This document shows positions 7,221-15,201 of a DNA stretch of 15,246 nt, piece by piece; positions within the stretch are counted from its first letter, which is position 1, and every line of letters starts with the position of its first letter. Source of the stretch: an uncultured Prevotella sp. (GTDB taxonomy: Bacteria; Bacteroidota; Bacteroidia; Bacteroidales; Bacteroidaceae); assembly GCA_900548195.1 (NCBI GenBank), contig URJQ01000074.1:1-15246 (forward strand), written 5' to 3'. Below the pieces are notes generated by a model. The model worked only from the letters and a program-made list of their open reading frames with translations. It was not told the DNA's origin and did not search any database. A program made the position numbers and the translations under genes.

Positions 7221-8381
7221 ATGAACAAAGGCTCATTTCCAATAGAAAAATTCAATGGCTTACAGACTCCTTTCTATTACTATGATAGTGAGATTCTTGA
7301 AGCCACTCTTAAAACAATAAATGAAGAAATCAGAAATCGCAAAAACTTCCACGTACATTACGCCATAAAGGCGAATGCTAACAGCGCTGTCTTGCAGACG
7401 ATAAAAGAGGCTGGATTGGGAGTGGATTGCGTCAGCGGTGGCGAAATACAAGCTGCGCTGGATGCTGGATTTGACGCTGGCAAGATTGTCTTCGCAGGAG
7501 TAGGCAAGGCTGACTGGGAGATAATCCTCGCTCTTGATGCTGGAATATTCTGTTTCAATGTCGAAAGCCTTGAGGAACTTCATATCATCGACTCTATTGC
7601 AGCTTCTAAAGGCAAGATGGCAAAGGTCTGCTTCCGCATCAATCCTGACGTTGGAGCACATACTCACGCCAATATCACTACGGGACTGGCTGAGAATAAA
7701 TTTGGCATTCCGATGGAAGACATGGAGAAAGCTATCCATGAGGCTGAACGTCTGAGCAACATCGAGTTCCTCGGACTTCATTTCCATATAGGTAGCCAAA
7801 TCCTTGAGATGAATGATTTCGAAGCACTATGCGTTAGAATCAATGAATTGCTCAAACGTCTTGACCAGCAGGGCATTAAGGTAAAGATAATAAATGTAGG
7901 CGGAGGACTGGGCATTGACTACGATGATCCTAACGGAAAGCCAATTCCTGACTTCAAAGCTTATTTCGACACCTATGCCAATGGGCTTAATGTCAAGCCT
8001 AATCAGGAGATTCACTTCGAATTGGGCAGATCTGTAGTAGGACAGATGGGCTCACTCATCACTCGCATCCTCTACACTAAGCGAGGCAAGCACAAGCAGT
8101 TTGCCATAGTGGATGGAGGCATGACAGACCTCATTCGTCCAGCTCTCTATCAGGCTCATCATAAGATAGAGAATATCTCAAGCAATGAAGGTCTTCAGAA
8201 ATATGACGTGGTGGGTCCTATCTGTGAGTCAAGTGACGTATTCGGCAAAGCCATTGTGCTCAATGAATGTCATCGTGGCGACCTGATAGCATTGCGTTCT
8301 GCCGGTGCCTACGGCGAGATAATGGCTTCACAGTACAACTGTCGCCGTCTTCCTGTGGGCGTAATGTCCGACAAGCTCTGA
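7221..8381 (+). CDS. lysA: Diaminopimelate decarboxylase
   Basis: LysA is a PLP enzyme that decarboxylates meso-diaminopimelate to L-lysine, the last step of lysine synthesis. The 386-residue protein is a fold-type III decarboxylase. The PLP lysine is Lys50 in HYAIKANAN (46-54). Other motifs are VDCVSGGEIQAAL (68-80), the phosphate-binding VGGGLGIDY (226-234), FELGRSVVG (266-274), VDGGMTDLIRPALY (297-310), the active-site Cys335 in VGPICESSDVFG (331-342) and GAYGEIMAS (362-370). The length agrees with Bacteroidales LysA. It follows lysC after 152 bases holding a foldable element, and the two are probably co-expressed. The ATG at 7221 gives the usual short N-terminus. Confidence 0.96.
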   Translation: MNKGSFPIEKFNGLQTPFYYYDSEILEATLKTINEEIRNRKNFHVHYAIKANANSAVLQTIKEAGLGVDCVSGGEIQAALDAGFDAGKIVFAGVGKADWEIILALDAGIFCFNVESLEELHIIDSIAASKGKMAKVCFRINPDVGAHTHANITTGLAENKFGIPMEDMEKAIHEAERLSNIEFLGLHFHIGSQILEMNDFEALCVRINELLKRLDQQGIKVKIINVGGGLGIDYDDPNGKPIPDFKAYFDTYANGLNVKPNQEIHFELGRSVVGQMGSLITRILYTKRGKHKQFAIVDGGMTDLIRPALYQAHHKIENISSNEGLQKYDVVGPICESSDVFGKAIVLNECHRGDLIALRSAGAYGEIMASQYNCRRLPVGVMSDKL

Positions 8382-8551
8382 TGCTCTACATTGATTTCAC
8401 GCTAATCCTTGATGAGACTTCATGAGTCAATGATAATATAAGGCAATACTGTGAAAATATATACTTCGGTGTAAATCGATGATAGTTGTATGCATTAACC
8501 GTTGCAGATGCTTGCGATTTCATCGTAGTTACAAATAGATCATTTACACAA

Positions 8552-9748
8552 ATGATAGAGATTACGACCATAACAATTATAATATCAGCGGTGACACTAT
8601 TCTTGGCGATAGTGTCGCCGATGTTCAATGCTCTCTTCAGAGCACCAGAACATAAAGGAAACACCTCAGCGCCTGACCATAGCAATGATGCTTCAGATGC
8701 TGATACCAACCATATTGTCAATACAGGAACGCAAAATAAGCAAATGAGCATCGTGATTATAGCTCACGATAACGCACCTGAGTTGGAGAATAGCCTCCCT
8801 TCTTTTCTGTCGCAAGATTATGCTTCTGATTATGAAGTTATTGTAGTTGCTGATGAAAGTGATTCTGATACCGACGATGTCATAAAGCGATTTGCAAATC
8901 ATAAGAAACTATACGCCACTTTCTTGCCTCATTCTTCACGATATATTAGCAGAAAGAAATTGGCTATCACGCTCGGCATCAAGGCTGCCAAATACCCTTG
9001 GGTTATCGTCACAGACGCTTGGTGCAAGCCTGAAAATGGCCAATGGCTTCGTAGCTTTGCTCAGTACTGCTCTGATGACAAAGAGATTGTAATAGGACAC
9101 ACATTCTATGATGATGATGCTCCTTTCGCTTACCAATACGAGCACTCAGTCCACGCTGCTTATAATCTTCGGTCTGCCACAAAAGGAAAGGGCATTACGA
9201 CCAATTCTCCTCTCGTGGCTATTAGGAAAGACTTCTTTATGAAGGAAAACGGTTTTCTCGGAAACTTGAAGTTTGTACGTGGAGAATATGCTTTCCTCGT
9301 CAATAAATTCTCAAACAAAGAGAATACTGGCGTTGCGATTGCACCATCATCGTTTCTCATAGAGGATGCTCCTTTCAAGAAAAGATGGGGCAACAACCAT
9401 CTCTTCGCTATCAATGCGCAAGGCTGTCTCGATGGTTTCTATAGACTCAGGACTCTCTATCACCTCGACAATGGCTTGATGCACCTATGCCATCTCGCTC
9501 TTGTTGCCGGCATCATCTATGGTTCTATTGCCAAGGATTGGATTGCTCTCGGAGTAAGTATCTTCGCTTTCATCGTGGAATATGCTCTTCGCGCATTCTT
9601 TGCACGTAAAGCTATGATTACATTCCGTGCTCATGTTCCATTACTGATAGTTCCATTTCTTGATTTCATTCAGCCCCTCAAAGATTTGTTCTGGAGGATT
9701 AAATACCTATTTGCAGACAAATACGACTTTATCACGCATAAGATATAA
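8552..9748 (+). CDS. Membrane-anchored GT2-like glycosyltransferase
   Basis: This is a putative inner-membrane sugar transferase; donor and acceptor are unknown. The 398-residue protein has an N-terminal membrane segment (about 6-24), a polar low-complexity linker (31-63), a GT-A catalytic region starting MSIVIIAHDNAPELENSL (65-82), and three hydrophobic segments near the C-terminus (about 309-326, 330-349, 358-372). VIVVADESDSDTD (96-108) is the usual nucleotide-binding strand. The metal-binding motif region reads VTDAWCKP (153-160), with Trp157 where the common GT2 pattern has a second Asp. FKKRWG (275-280) may stand for the C-terminal RW motif. I chose ATG 8552 because the upstream in-frame TTG (8486) would put a polar stretch before the membrane anchor. 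Its stop overlaps the next start (TAATG), so the two genes are coupled. Confidence 0.8.
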   Translation: MIEITTITIIISAVTLFLAIVSPMFNALFRAPEHKGNTSAPDHSNDASDADTNHIVNTGTQNKQMSIVIIAHDNAPELENSLPSFLSQDYASDYEVIVVADESDSDTDDVIKRFANHKKLYATFLPHSSRYISRKKLAITLGIKAAKYPWVIVTDAWCKPENGQWLRSFAQYCSDDKEIVIGHTFYDDDAPFAYQYEHSVHAAYNLRSATKGKGITTNSPLVAIRKDFFMKENGFLGNLKFVRGEYAFLVNKFSNKENTGVAIAPSSFLIEDAPFKKRWGNNHLFAINAQGCLDGFYRLRTLYHLDNGLMHLCHLALVAGIIYGSIAKDWIALGVSIFAFIVEYALRAFFARKAMITFRAHVPLLIVPFLDFIQPLKDLFWRIKYLFADKYDFITHKI

Positions 9749-10887
9749 TGACAATTATCCACTACATACCCACCATGGACCCTAAGGCGGGAACGGCTCC
9801 CGAATACGTGGAATGCCTCATTCGAGCTACCCGCAATGTGGCTGAAAGTCACGTCATTACCGACAGTGACCTGGGGGATAATGTCATTTCTATACGTAAA
9901 AACATCAGAGGATTTGTCAAGACATTCCGTCCTGACATCCTCCACATACACGCTGCGTGGAGTTTTAAGGCAGCGATGGTAATGAAAGAGGCAACAGAAA
10001 TGGGGGTTTTCACGCTCCTTTCTGTTCATGGCGGACTGGCGCCTGAAGTGGTTGATCTCGATTTTTGGAAACAAAAACTTCCACGATTGGTATGCTATCA
10101 GCTTCTTATGGTAAGAAAGTGCCAGGCTCTTGTCGCAGTCAGCCAAGAGGATTATGATTCTCTTAAAGCCCTTGGATTGAAGAAGAGAATCGTTAATATC
10201 CCCCACCCTGCTCTTTTTCATAAAAGTGATGAGGAGACAAAAGATTTGCTGATGGCAATCTATCATAAGGTCATTGACACCAATTACCTTCTACGTATCA
10301 CTGAACCAGAGGTGCTTTTCGTCAAGAAATGCGTGGCAATAAAGATGTGGAATGATAACCGTAACTTCGACGTCACCACTTCGACAAAGCGATGCGACGA
10401 AGTGACGGCGCAGTTGAGTGAGGAGACTAATAGCCTCGTGGAATTGCATAAGGACCTCTCGTTCAAGCGTATTTTTATCTATGCGCACGACAATGGCGTC
10501 ACCGCATTGATGATGGAAGGTGCAGAAATGGCTGGTATCTCTATGCCTTCTCTTCTCGATGTCAATGCTTTGCCAAGATTTAAGCAGAAATTTCACAAAG
10601 ACAAATATGCAAAGTCTTTCAATAAACTCTGCAAGGTAATCTCGCATGTGACTGAAGGAAAAGAACTTACGCCAGCTTTCACGCTCTCAGGTAGTCTCTC
10701 TTTTTACACTGTCTGTCAGATTTTCCAATGCTTGCGATTTTCATCTTATGATGAAGACAACTTTTCCATTCTGGTAAAAAAGGCAGGCATTAGCAAGTTT
10801 ACTGCCCGTCTTCTTCAGTACATTAGTAACACTTTCTACATGGAAAAAGGCTATATGCCGATTCTTCCTGAAAAGAAATCACTATAA
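9748..10887 (+). CDS. Protein with GT4-like N-terminal half and unrecognised C-terminal half
   Basis: The 379-residue protein probably works with the preceding GT2-like enzyme, because its ATG overlaps that gene's stop codon. Residues 1-155 look like the acceptor-side Rossmann domain of a GT-B (GT4-type) enzyme: MTIIHYIPTMDPKAG, PDILHIHAAWSFKA (62-75), LLSVHGGL (90-97), ALVAVSQEDYDSLKALG (127-143) and VNIPHPAL (149-156). After that the expected donor-binding domain is missing. There is no GR...NKG motif and no EX7E. Instead about 220 residues of mostly helical character follow, including IFIYAHDNGVTALMMEGAEMAG (in 242-263) and FTLSGSLSFYTVCQIFQCLRF (in 311-331), which I do not recognise. No signal peptide or membrane segment is clear. 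It may be a non-catalytic partner or a diverged transferase. The ATG and stop are clean and the frame is intact. Confidence 0.65.
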   Translation: MTIIHYIPTMDPKAGTAPEYVECLIRATRNVAESHVITDSDLGDNVISIRKNIRGFVKTFRPDILHIHAAWSFKAAMVMKEATEMGVFTLLSVHGGLAPEVVDLDFWKQKLPRLVCYQLLMVRKCQALVAVSQEDYDSLKALGLKKRIVNIPHPALFHKSDEETKDLLMAIYHKVIDTNYLLRITEPEVLFVKKCVAIKMWNDNRNFDVTTSTKRCDEVTAQLSEETNSLVELHKDLSFKRIFIYAHDNGVTALMMEGAEMAGISMPSLLDVNALPRFKQKFHKDKYAKSFNKLCKVISHVTEGKELTPAFTLSGSLSFYTVCQIFQCLRFSSYDEDNFSILVKKAGISKFTARLLQYISNTFYMEKGYMPILPEKKSL

Positions 10888-11005
10888 AATAACATTATGA
10901 TTATGAACCTAAAATCCGTCAATATATATGTAAGAAAACAATCTAATCCCTATCTAAACCAAATCTAATTCCTAAAACATTCATCAAAAAATTAAATCAA
11001 TCACC

Positions 11006-13003
11006 ATGCAACATCAACAGAAATACGACATCGAGAAGGATATGCGCTATCTGCAACTCCTCTCACAGACGTTTCCTAACATCGCAGCTGCGGCTACTGA
11101 GATAATCAATCTCTCCGCTATCCTCAATCTTCCTAAGGGAACTGAACATTTCATTGCTGACATCCACGGTGAAAACGAGGCTTTTCTCCATGTCATAAAG
11201 AATGCTTCTGGAAATATCAAGCGTAAGGTATATGAGCTATTTGACAATACTTTACGTGAGGCTGAACTCAAAGAACTCTGCACCATCATCTATTATCCAG
11301 AACAGAAACTGGAGATTATCAAGGCAAGAGAGGAGAATATCAATGACTGGTACCACATCATCCTATATCAATTGGTAAGAGTATTGCGTGAGGTTTCATG
11401 CAAATACACGCGCTCCAAGGTTTCCAAGTCTCTGCCACGAGAGTTTTCTTACATCATACAAGAGTTGCTCTATGAGCATCATGCTGAAGCTGCTAAGACG
11501 GCTTATGTCAACGTAATCATCGATACTATCATATCCACTCGTCGTGCTGACGCTTTCATCATTGCCACCTGTAAGGTTATCCAGCGTCTTTCCATTGACC
11601 AGCTCCACATCCTTGGCGACGTATATGACCGCGGACCTGGCGCACACATCATCATGGATTACCTTTCACAGTACCATTCCTGGGATATACAATGGGGCAA
11701 CCACGACATACTGTGGATGGGTGCAGGAGCCGGTAATGACGCTTGTATCTGCAATGTAATACGTCTTTCGCTGCGCTACGCTAACCTCGTAACGCTTGAA
11801 GAAGGCTATGGCATCAATCTTATGCCTCTCGCCACTTATGCTATGGAGCACTATGCTGACGATCCTTGCGATGCTTTCAAGCCAAAACTCAACGACAAGA
11901 ATCGTGACCGCTTCGATAAGAAGACCCTTCGTCTCACTGCCATGATGCACAAGGCTATCTCCATCCTGCAATTCAAGGCAGAAGCAAATATATTCCTTCG
12001 CAATCCTACTTGGAACATGGAAGACCGCTGTCTCCTCAGAGACATCGACTATAAGAAGGGAATCATTCACCTATATGGTAAGGATTACGAACTGAAAGAT
12101 AAGTTTTTCCCTACCATCGACCCTAAGAATCCGCTGCAGTTTACAAAGGAAGAACTTGACTTGATGGATAAACTCAACCATTCCTTCCGCGTAAGCGAAA
12201 AGCTACAGCGACACATCCGCACTATTCTCTCTCATGGATGTATGTACGCAATTTATAATGATAACCTCCTCTTCCATGCTTCCGTTCCGCTTAATGAGGA
12301 TGGAACTCTCAAGGAAGTGGAACTCGTCAAGGGTAAGAAATATACTGGTAAGGAACTGATGAAGAAGACTGGACTCCTTGTTCGCTCTGCTTTCCAGTTG
12401 GACACACCAATTGAAGAGCGTCAGTATGCCATCGACTATTTCCTGTATCTTTGGTGCGGAAAAGACTCTTGCCTCTTTGACAAGTCTAAGATGTCAACCT
12501 TCGAACGCTACTTCATTAGCGAAAAGGAAACACACGTTGAGGAGAAGGGCTACTTCTTCAAACTACGTGATGATGAAGCCACCATTGACCGCATTCTCGA
12601 TGCCTTCGACGTGCACGGAGAACACCGACATATCATCAATGGACACGTGCCTGTTCACGTAGTAAACGGTGAAAAACCTATCAAGGCAAACGGTAAACTC
12701 ATGGTGATAGATGGTGGCTTTGCAGAAGCATATCATAAAGAAACCGGTATAGCTGGCTACACATTAGTTTACCATAGCAGCGGTTTTGAACTCGTTCAGC
12801 ATGAGCCTTTCACATCTTCCGTTGACGCAGTCATGCGTGGTACGGACATCGTTTCCACCAAGCAAATTGTGGAGACATCTGGACATCGTATGCGTGTAGG
12901 AGATACAGACCGTGGTGCAGAATTGAAACAGCAAGTGGAAGACCTCAAGGAACTCCTTTATGCTTACAGACACGGCTATATCACTGAGAATGCCAAATTA
13001 TAA
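11006..13003 (+). CDS. fbp: Fructose-1,6-bisphosphatase, class 3
   Basis: This enzyme dephosphorylates fructose 1,6-bisphosphate to fructose 6-phosphate in gluconeogenesis. The 665-residue protein is the large class 3 (Bacillus-type) form, a calcineurin-like metallophosphatase unrelated to the E. coli enzymes. Metal-ligand motifs are FIADIHGENEAF (49-60, Asp52 and His54), LGDVYDRGPGAH (203-214, Asp205 and Asp208), QWGNHDILWMGA (229-240, Asn232 and His233) and GHVPVHVVNGEKP (546-558). VIDGGFAEAYH follows at about 567-577. The length fits the family. A 118-base AT-rich gap without a clear promoter separates it from the glycosyltransferase pair, so it may be transcribed alone. A strong terminator follows at 13115. 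Confidence 0.95.
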   Translation: MQHQQKYDIEKDMRYLQLLSQTFPNIAAAATEIINLSAILNLPKGTEHFIADIHGENEAFLHVIKNASGNIKRKVYELFDNTLREAELKELCTIIYYPEQKLEIIKAREENINDWYHIILYQLVRVLREVSCKYTRSKVSKSLPREFSYIIQELLYEHHAEAAKTAYVNVIIDTIISTRRADAFIIATCKVIQRLSIDQLHILGDVYDRGPGAHIIMDYLSQYHSWDIQWGNHDILWMGAGAGNDACICNVIRLSLRYANLVTLEEGYGINLMPLATYAMEHYADDPCDAFKPKLNDKNRDRFDKKTLRLTAMMHKAISILQFKAEANIFLRNPTWNMEDRCLLRDIDYKKGIIHLYGKDYELKDKFFPTIDPKNPLQFTKEELDLMDKLNHSFRVSEKLQRHIRTILSHGCMYAIYNDNLLFHASVPLNEDGTLKEVELVKGKKYTGKELMKKTGLLVRSAFQLDTPIEERQYAIDYFLYLWCGKDSCLFDKSKMSTFERYFISEKETHVEEKGYFFKLRDDEATIDRILDAFDVHGEHRHIINGHVPVHVVNGEKPIKANGKLMVIDGGFAEAYHKETGIAGYTLVYHSSGFELVQHEPFTSSVDAVMRGTDIVSTKQIVETSGHRMRVGDTDRGAELKQQVEDLKELLYAYRHGYITENAKL

Positions 13004-13114
13004 TATTGCGATTTCGTAGGTCTTGTGTCTATACTTCAAAACCTTCTTAACGCATAGAAAGTAAATGTCGTTCACTGGAAGTTTTATTTCAATTGACCAA
13101 ATCAATGAATAAAA

Positions 13115-13149
13115 AAATAGCGTGTAACCCAATAAGTTACACGCTATTT
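13115..13149. terminator. Bidirectional terminator between converging units
   Basis: A perfect 14-bp stem (13115-13128 with 13136-13149) encloses a 7-base loop. An A-tract (13111-13117) lies on the left and becomes a T-tract for minus-strand transcripts; the right side reads ATTTA. It ends fbp from the left and the minus-strand polysaccharide unit from the right. The stem reaches the original stop codon of the GT4 remnant (13148-13150). Confidence 0.85.
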
Positions 13150-13469
13150 ACAATTTAGTTTCGATATGCCCCTTCACTTGCTCATAATAGGTCATCATTT
13201 TTCTTTGTTTTTTCCTCCCACGAGAGTTGTATTTGTCTTTCCTTACAGTTCTCCGACATTTCTTTGAGCAAACTCCTGTTCTGCTCAAGTTCTTCTATCA
13301 CTTTGGCAAATTCACCGACAGACTGATTTGGATTTGAGAGTACTATCTTTCTTCCGACTTTATTATCAATCACACTTGCCATGCCGCAAAACTCCCATAC
13401 GAGCGTATTGCCATAGGAGTAGCCAACCTCCAAACTGTCTGAAGCGAGCCTCAAACTTATCAAAATTCT
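13148..13469 (-). pseudogene. C-terminal remnant of a second GT4 glycosyltransferase, frameshifted
   Basis: Only the last part of a GT4 donor domain is left. The open frame reads SDSLEVGYSYGNTLVWEF, then an IVLSNPNQ segment and a helix NRSLLKEMSENCKERQ, ending in LSWEEKTKK, like the common C-terminal FSWEK...KK of GT4 enzymes. At that point the current frame stops at 13182-13184. The next frame continues naturally as MMTYYEQVKGHIETKL and stops at 13148-13150. One extra A in the A-run near 13200 would explain this. The frame has no ATG at its start; its first usable codon (TTG 13463-13461) overlaps the stop of the intact GT4 gene upstream. The N-terminal domain and the first half of the donor domain are missing. 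It is most likely non-functional. Confidence 0.65.
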
Positions 13470-14551
13470 TTATCCAAGTCAGCATATATGTCATTTAGTT
13501 CTTTAATGTACTTTTTCGGACTGAATTGTTTGAAGATAGTCTTTCTTGCTTTCTCACCCAACTTTCTCAGCTGCGCTCTGTTCGCATTCATTTGCTTTAC
13601 GGCTGTTACGATGGAGTCGCTGTCATGATCCTTGATGAACACACCGTTCTCACCGTCCTTCACCACTTGCGGTATGCTTCCCACCGGCGTAACGATAGGT
13701 GTTATTCCGTAGCTCATAGTTTCCAAGAGCGACATGGGGAGACCCTCGAAATATGACGGCAGAACAAAGACGTCAAGACTTCGCAGATAATCACACTTCG
13801 TCTTGCCCGACACCAGTCCTGCATATTCAAAGTTGTCGCCAAGCTGCTGTTCGAACAGTGGCAGGTATTCTCCTTCCGTCTGTTCCTTTCCCGCAATCAC
13901 GAGCTTGTATGCAATGCCTTCCTTCTTAAGCTGTTGACAAGCAGCAAGCAGATCTGTCATTCCCTTGTTCGGCTCTATGCGTCCCAGATAACCAATGCGC
14001 AACGGCACCGATTCATCGTGAGCGCCACCTTCTAGTTCAAACGCCTGAGCATCATTCAATTCTACGCAGTTAGGAAGCGATACAACGTAATTGGCTCCCA
14101 GTCGTTTTTGCAGTATGTCCTTCTCCATATCACTCAATACGATGAAAGGCATGTTCTGTCCGAACACCCATCGCATGATACGCATCAGATAGCCAGGAAT
14201 ATATGGAGCCGTCAGAAACAGTCCGCCATGCACGTGCACCACCATCTTTCGTCCCCGCTTCCAGGCGTACCTCATAAACCACGGATCGCGCAGAAGCGAA
14301 GCCCTTGAAAGCGGGAAGTTATAGTGTATTATGGCATCAGGATGCGCAGCTAACATCTGCTTCCATTCCTTATACTTCCTTGTCAGAGCTGGAATACGAT
14401 GCCATCCACCCATCTCTTTGTCCTTCTTGCCGAGTTCAAAATGCAAGTAGCGCTGTCCGCCATTGTTGCTTATGATGAACTGCGCAACAGACGAAATGCC
14501 ACTCACGTTCTCGTTAGGGTTGAGAGAGGGCGATGTTATAATAATGTTCAT
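13460..14551 (-). CDS. GT4-family glycosyltransferase
   Basis: This is a cytoplasmic GT-B enzyme that adds one sugar to a lipid-linked or surface polysaccharide intermediate; the exact sugar is unknown. The 363-residue protein is complete. Its N-terminal domain shows MNIIITSPSLNPNENVSGIS and a VVHVHGGLF motif (104-112). The donor domain has RIGYLGRIEPNKGM (185-198, Arg191 and Lys196 for the donor phosphates), LVIAGKEQ (217-224), FVLPSYFEGLPMSLLETMS (262-280) with the EX7E pair Glu269 and Glu277, and PIVTPVGSIPQVV (285-297). The start is the ATG at 14551-14549. It is the only intact gene in the minus-strand polysaccharide remnant, flanked on both sides by broken genes. Whether it is still expressed depends on a promoter I cannot see. 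Confidence 0.9.
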   Translation of the reverse strand: MNIIITSPSLNPNENVSGISSVAQFIISNNGGQRYLHFELGKKDKEMGGWHRIPALTRKYKEWKQMLAAHPDAIIHYNFPLSRASLLRDPWFMRYAWKRGRKMVVHVHGGLFLTAPYIPGYLMRIMRWVFGQNMPFIVLSDMEKDILQKRLGANYVVSLPNCVELNDAQAFELEGGAHDESVPLRIGYLGRIEPNKGMTDLLAACQQLKKEGIAYKLVIAGKEQTEGEYLPLFEQQLGDNFEYAGLVSGKTKCDYLRSLDVFVLPSYFEGLPMSLLETMSYGITPIVTPVGSIPQVVKDGENGVFIKDHDSDSIVTAVKQMNANRAQLRKLGEKARKTIFKQFSPKKYIKELNDIYADLDKEF

Positions 14552-14566
14552 ATTTTTCTTTTCGTT

Positions 14567-14776
14567 CTATTGGTTCAGCTTGCGCTCGTATTTCTCAATC
14601 TGTTCAGGAGTGAAACGCATCTTCTGCAACTTTGCTGGCACACCGCCGATGATACTGTAGGGAGGGAACGATTTTGTTACCACAGCTCCCAATGCCGGCA
14701 CCTTAAGCAAAGTAGCCAAGGCGTATAATTGATTCTGCTTTTCACGAACACCACCAAAGCGATAAACTCTATACAC
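14567..14776 (-). pseudogene. C-terminal remnant of a hexapeptide acetyltransferase
   Basis: The reading frame ends with ALGAVVTKSFPPYSIIGGVPAK and then KMRFTPEQIEKYERKLNQ, the standard ending of sugar O- or N-acetyltransferases with a left-handed beta-helix. About two thirds of a normal protein (the N-terminus and the earlier hexapeptide turns) are missing. Upstream the frame runs into unrelated sequence and a stop (TAA at about 14795), and its only possible start is a GTG at 14776. The upstream sequence in another frame is hydrophobic, which suggests a deletion joined two genes near 14730-14745. The stop lies 15 bases before the intact GT4 gene. Confidence 0.7.
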
Positions 14777-14945
14777 TCTCCGAAATGCTTCGACTTACCA
14801 GAAATCAAGCCCAAGAGCATTATGAGTATAGCAAGACTGTCAATATCTCATCGCTCCAGTCAAAATCAATTGTAGCAGCAAATGCAATACATACGGGGAA
14901 ATAAACAATCCTGAACCATGTGTAAAATTTAGCAATAAATCTCAT
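14677..14945 (-). pseudogene. Frameshifted N-terminal remnant of a hydrophobic protein
   Basis: From an ATG at 14945-14943 a 41-residue frame reads MRFIAKFYTWFRIVYFPVC, then AATIDFDWSDEILTVL, and stops at 14820. Shifting one frame at that point, the sequence continues as LAILIMLLGLISGKSKHFG, then IEFIALVVFVKSR, a second hydrophobic stretch, and stops at 14677-14679. Together they resemble the start of a multi-membrane-span protein. In a polysaccharide locus the likeliest type is a Wzy-like polymerase or O-antigen ligase, but I cannot prove this. The last part overlaps the acetyltransferase remnant in another frame, so the true right-hand end of this gene's homology is near 14740. A small intact 41-residue protein is the alternative. 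Confidence 0.4.
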
Positions 14946-14985
14946 TGCTTGTATTGAATATTAATCAAGGTTTTAAAATTCATGT

Positions 14986-15195
14986 TTATTTCCAATATAT
15001 AACTTCAAAGTCATGCTTAGGTATTTGTTGCTCCTTTGGTGGCAGTTTCATATAGTCACCATATAAACAGGTTAAATAACTATCTGTGTCTTTTACAGCT
15101 ATGAAAGTCTTACCTTCGAATGAAATTGGCTGATATTCAGACCATATAGAACGTTCCATAACTTCACTCGTAAAAACGTTAACGTCACATATTAA
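14986..15195 (-). pseudogene. C-terminal remnant of a LicD-family protein
   Basis: LicD proteins transfer phosphorylcholine or other phospho-groups to surface glycans. The minus-strand frame of 69 residues includes ISFEGKTFIAVKD and then SYLTCLYGDYMKLPPKEQQ and HDFEVIYWK. This is the characteristic LicD ending (FEG..., YL..LYGDYM.LPP). An in-frame stop (TAA at 15198-15196) comes just upstream, and beyond it the sequence no longer looks like LicD. So the gene is cut off at about 15195, next to a possible insertion-sequence end. The reading frame of the remaining piece is clean. It lies upstream of the other remnants in transcription order. Confidence 0.6.
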
Positions 15196-15201
15196 TTAGG
15201 G

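Noticed and set aside
8404..8440. A palindrome-like stretch after lysA as a terminator.
   Set aside because: The pairing is short and mismatched and no T-tract follows.
8486..8551. A TTG start for the GT2-like gene adding 22 residues.
   Set aside because: The ATG at 8552 directly precedes the membrane anchor and gives a more usual N-terminus.
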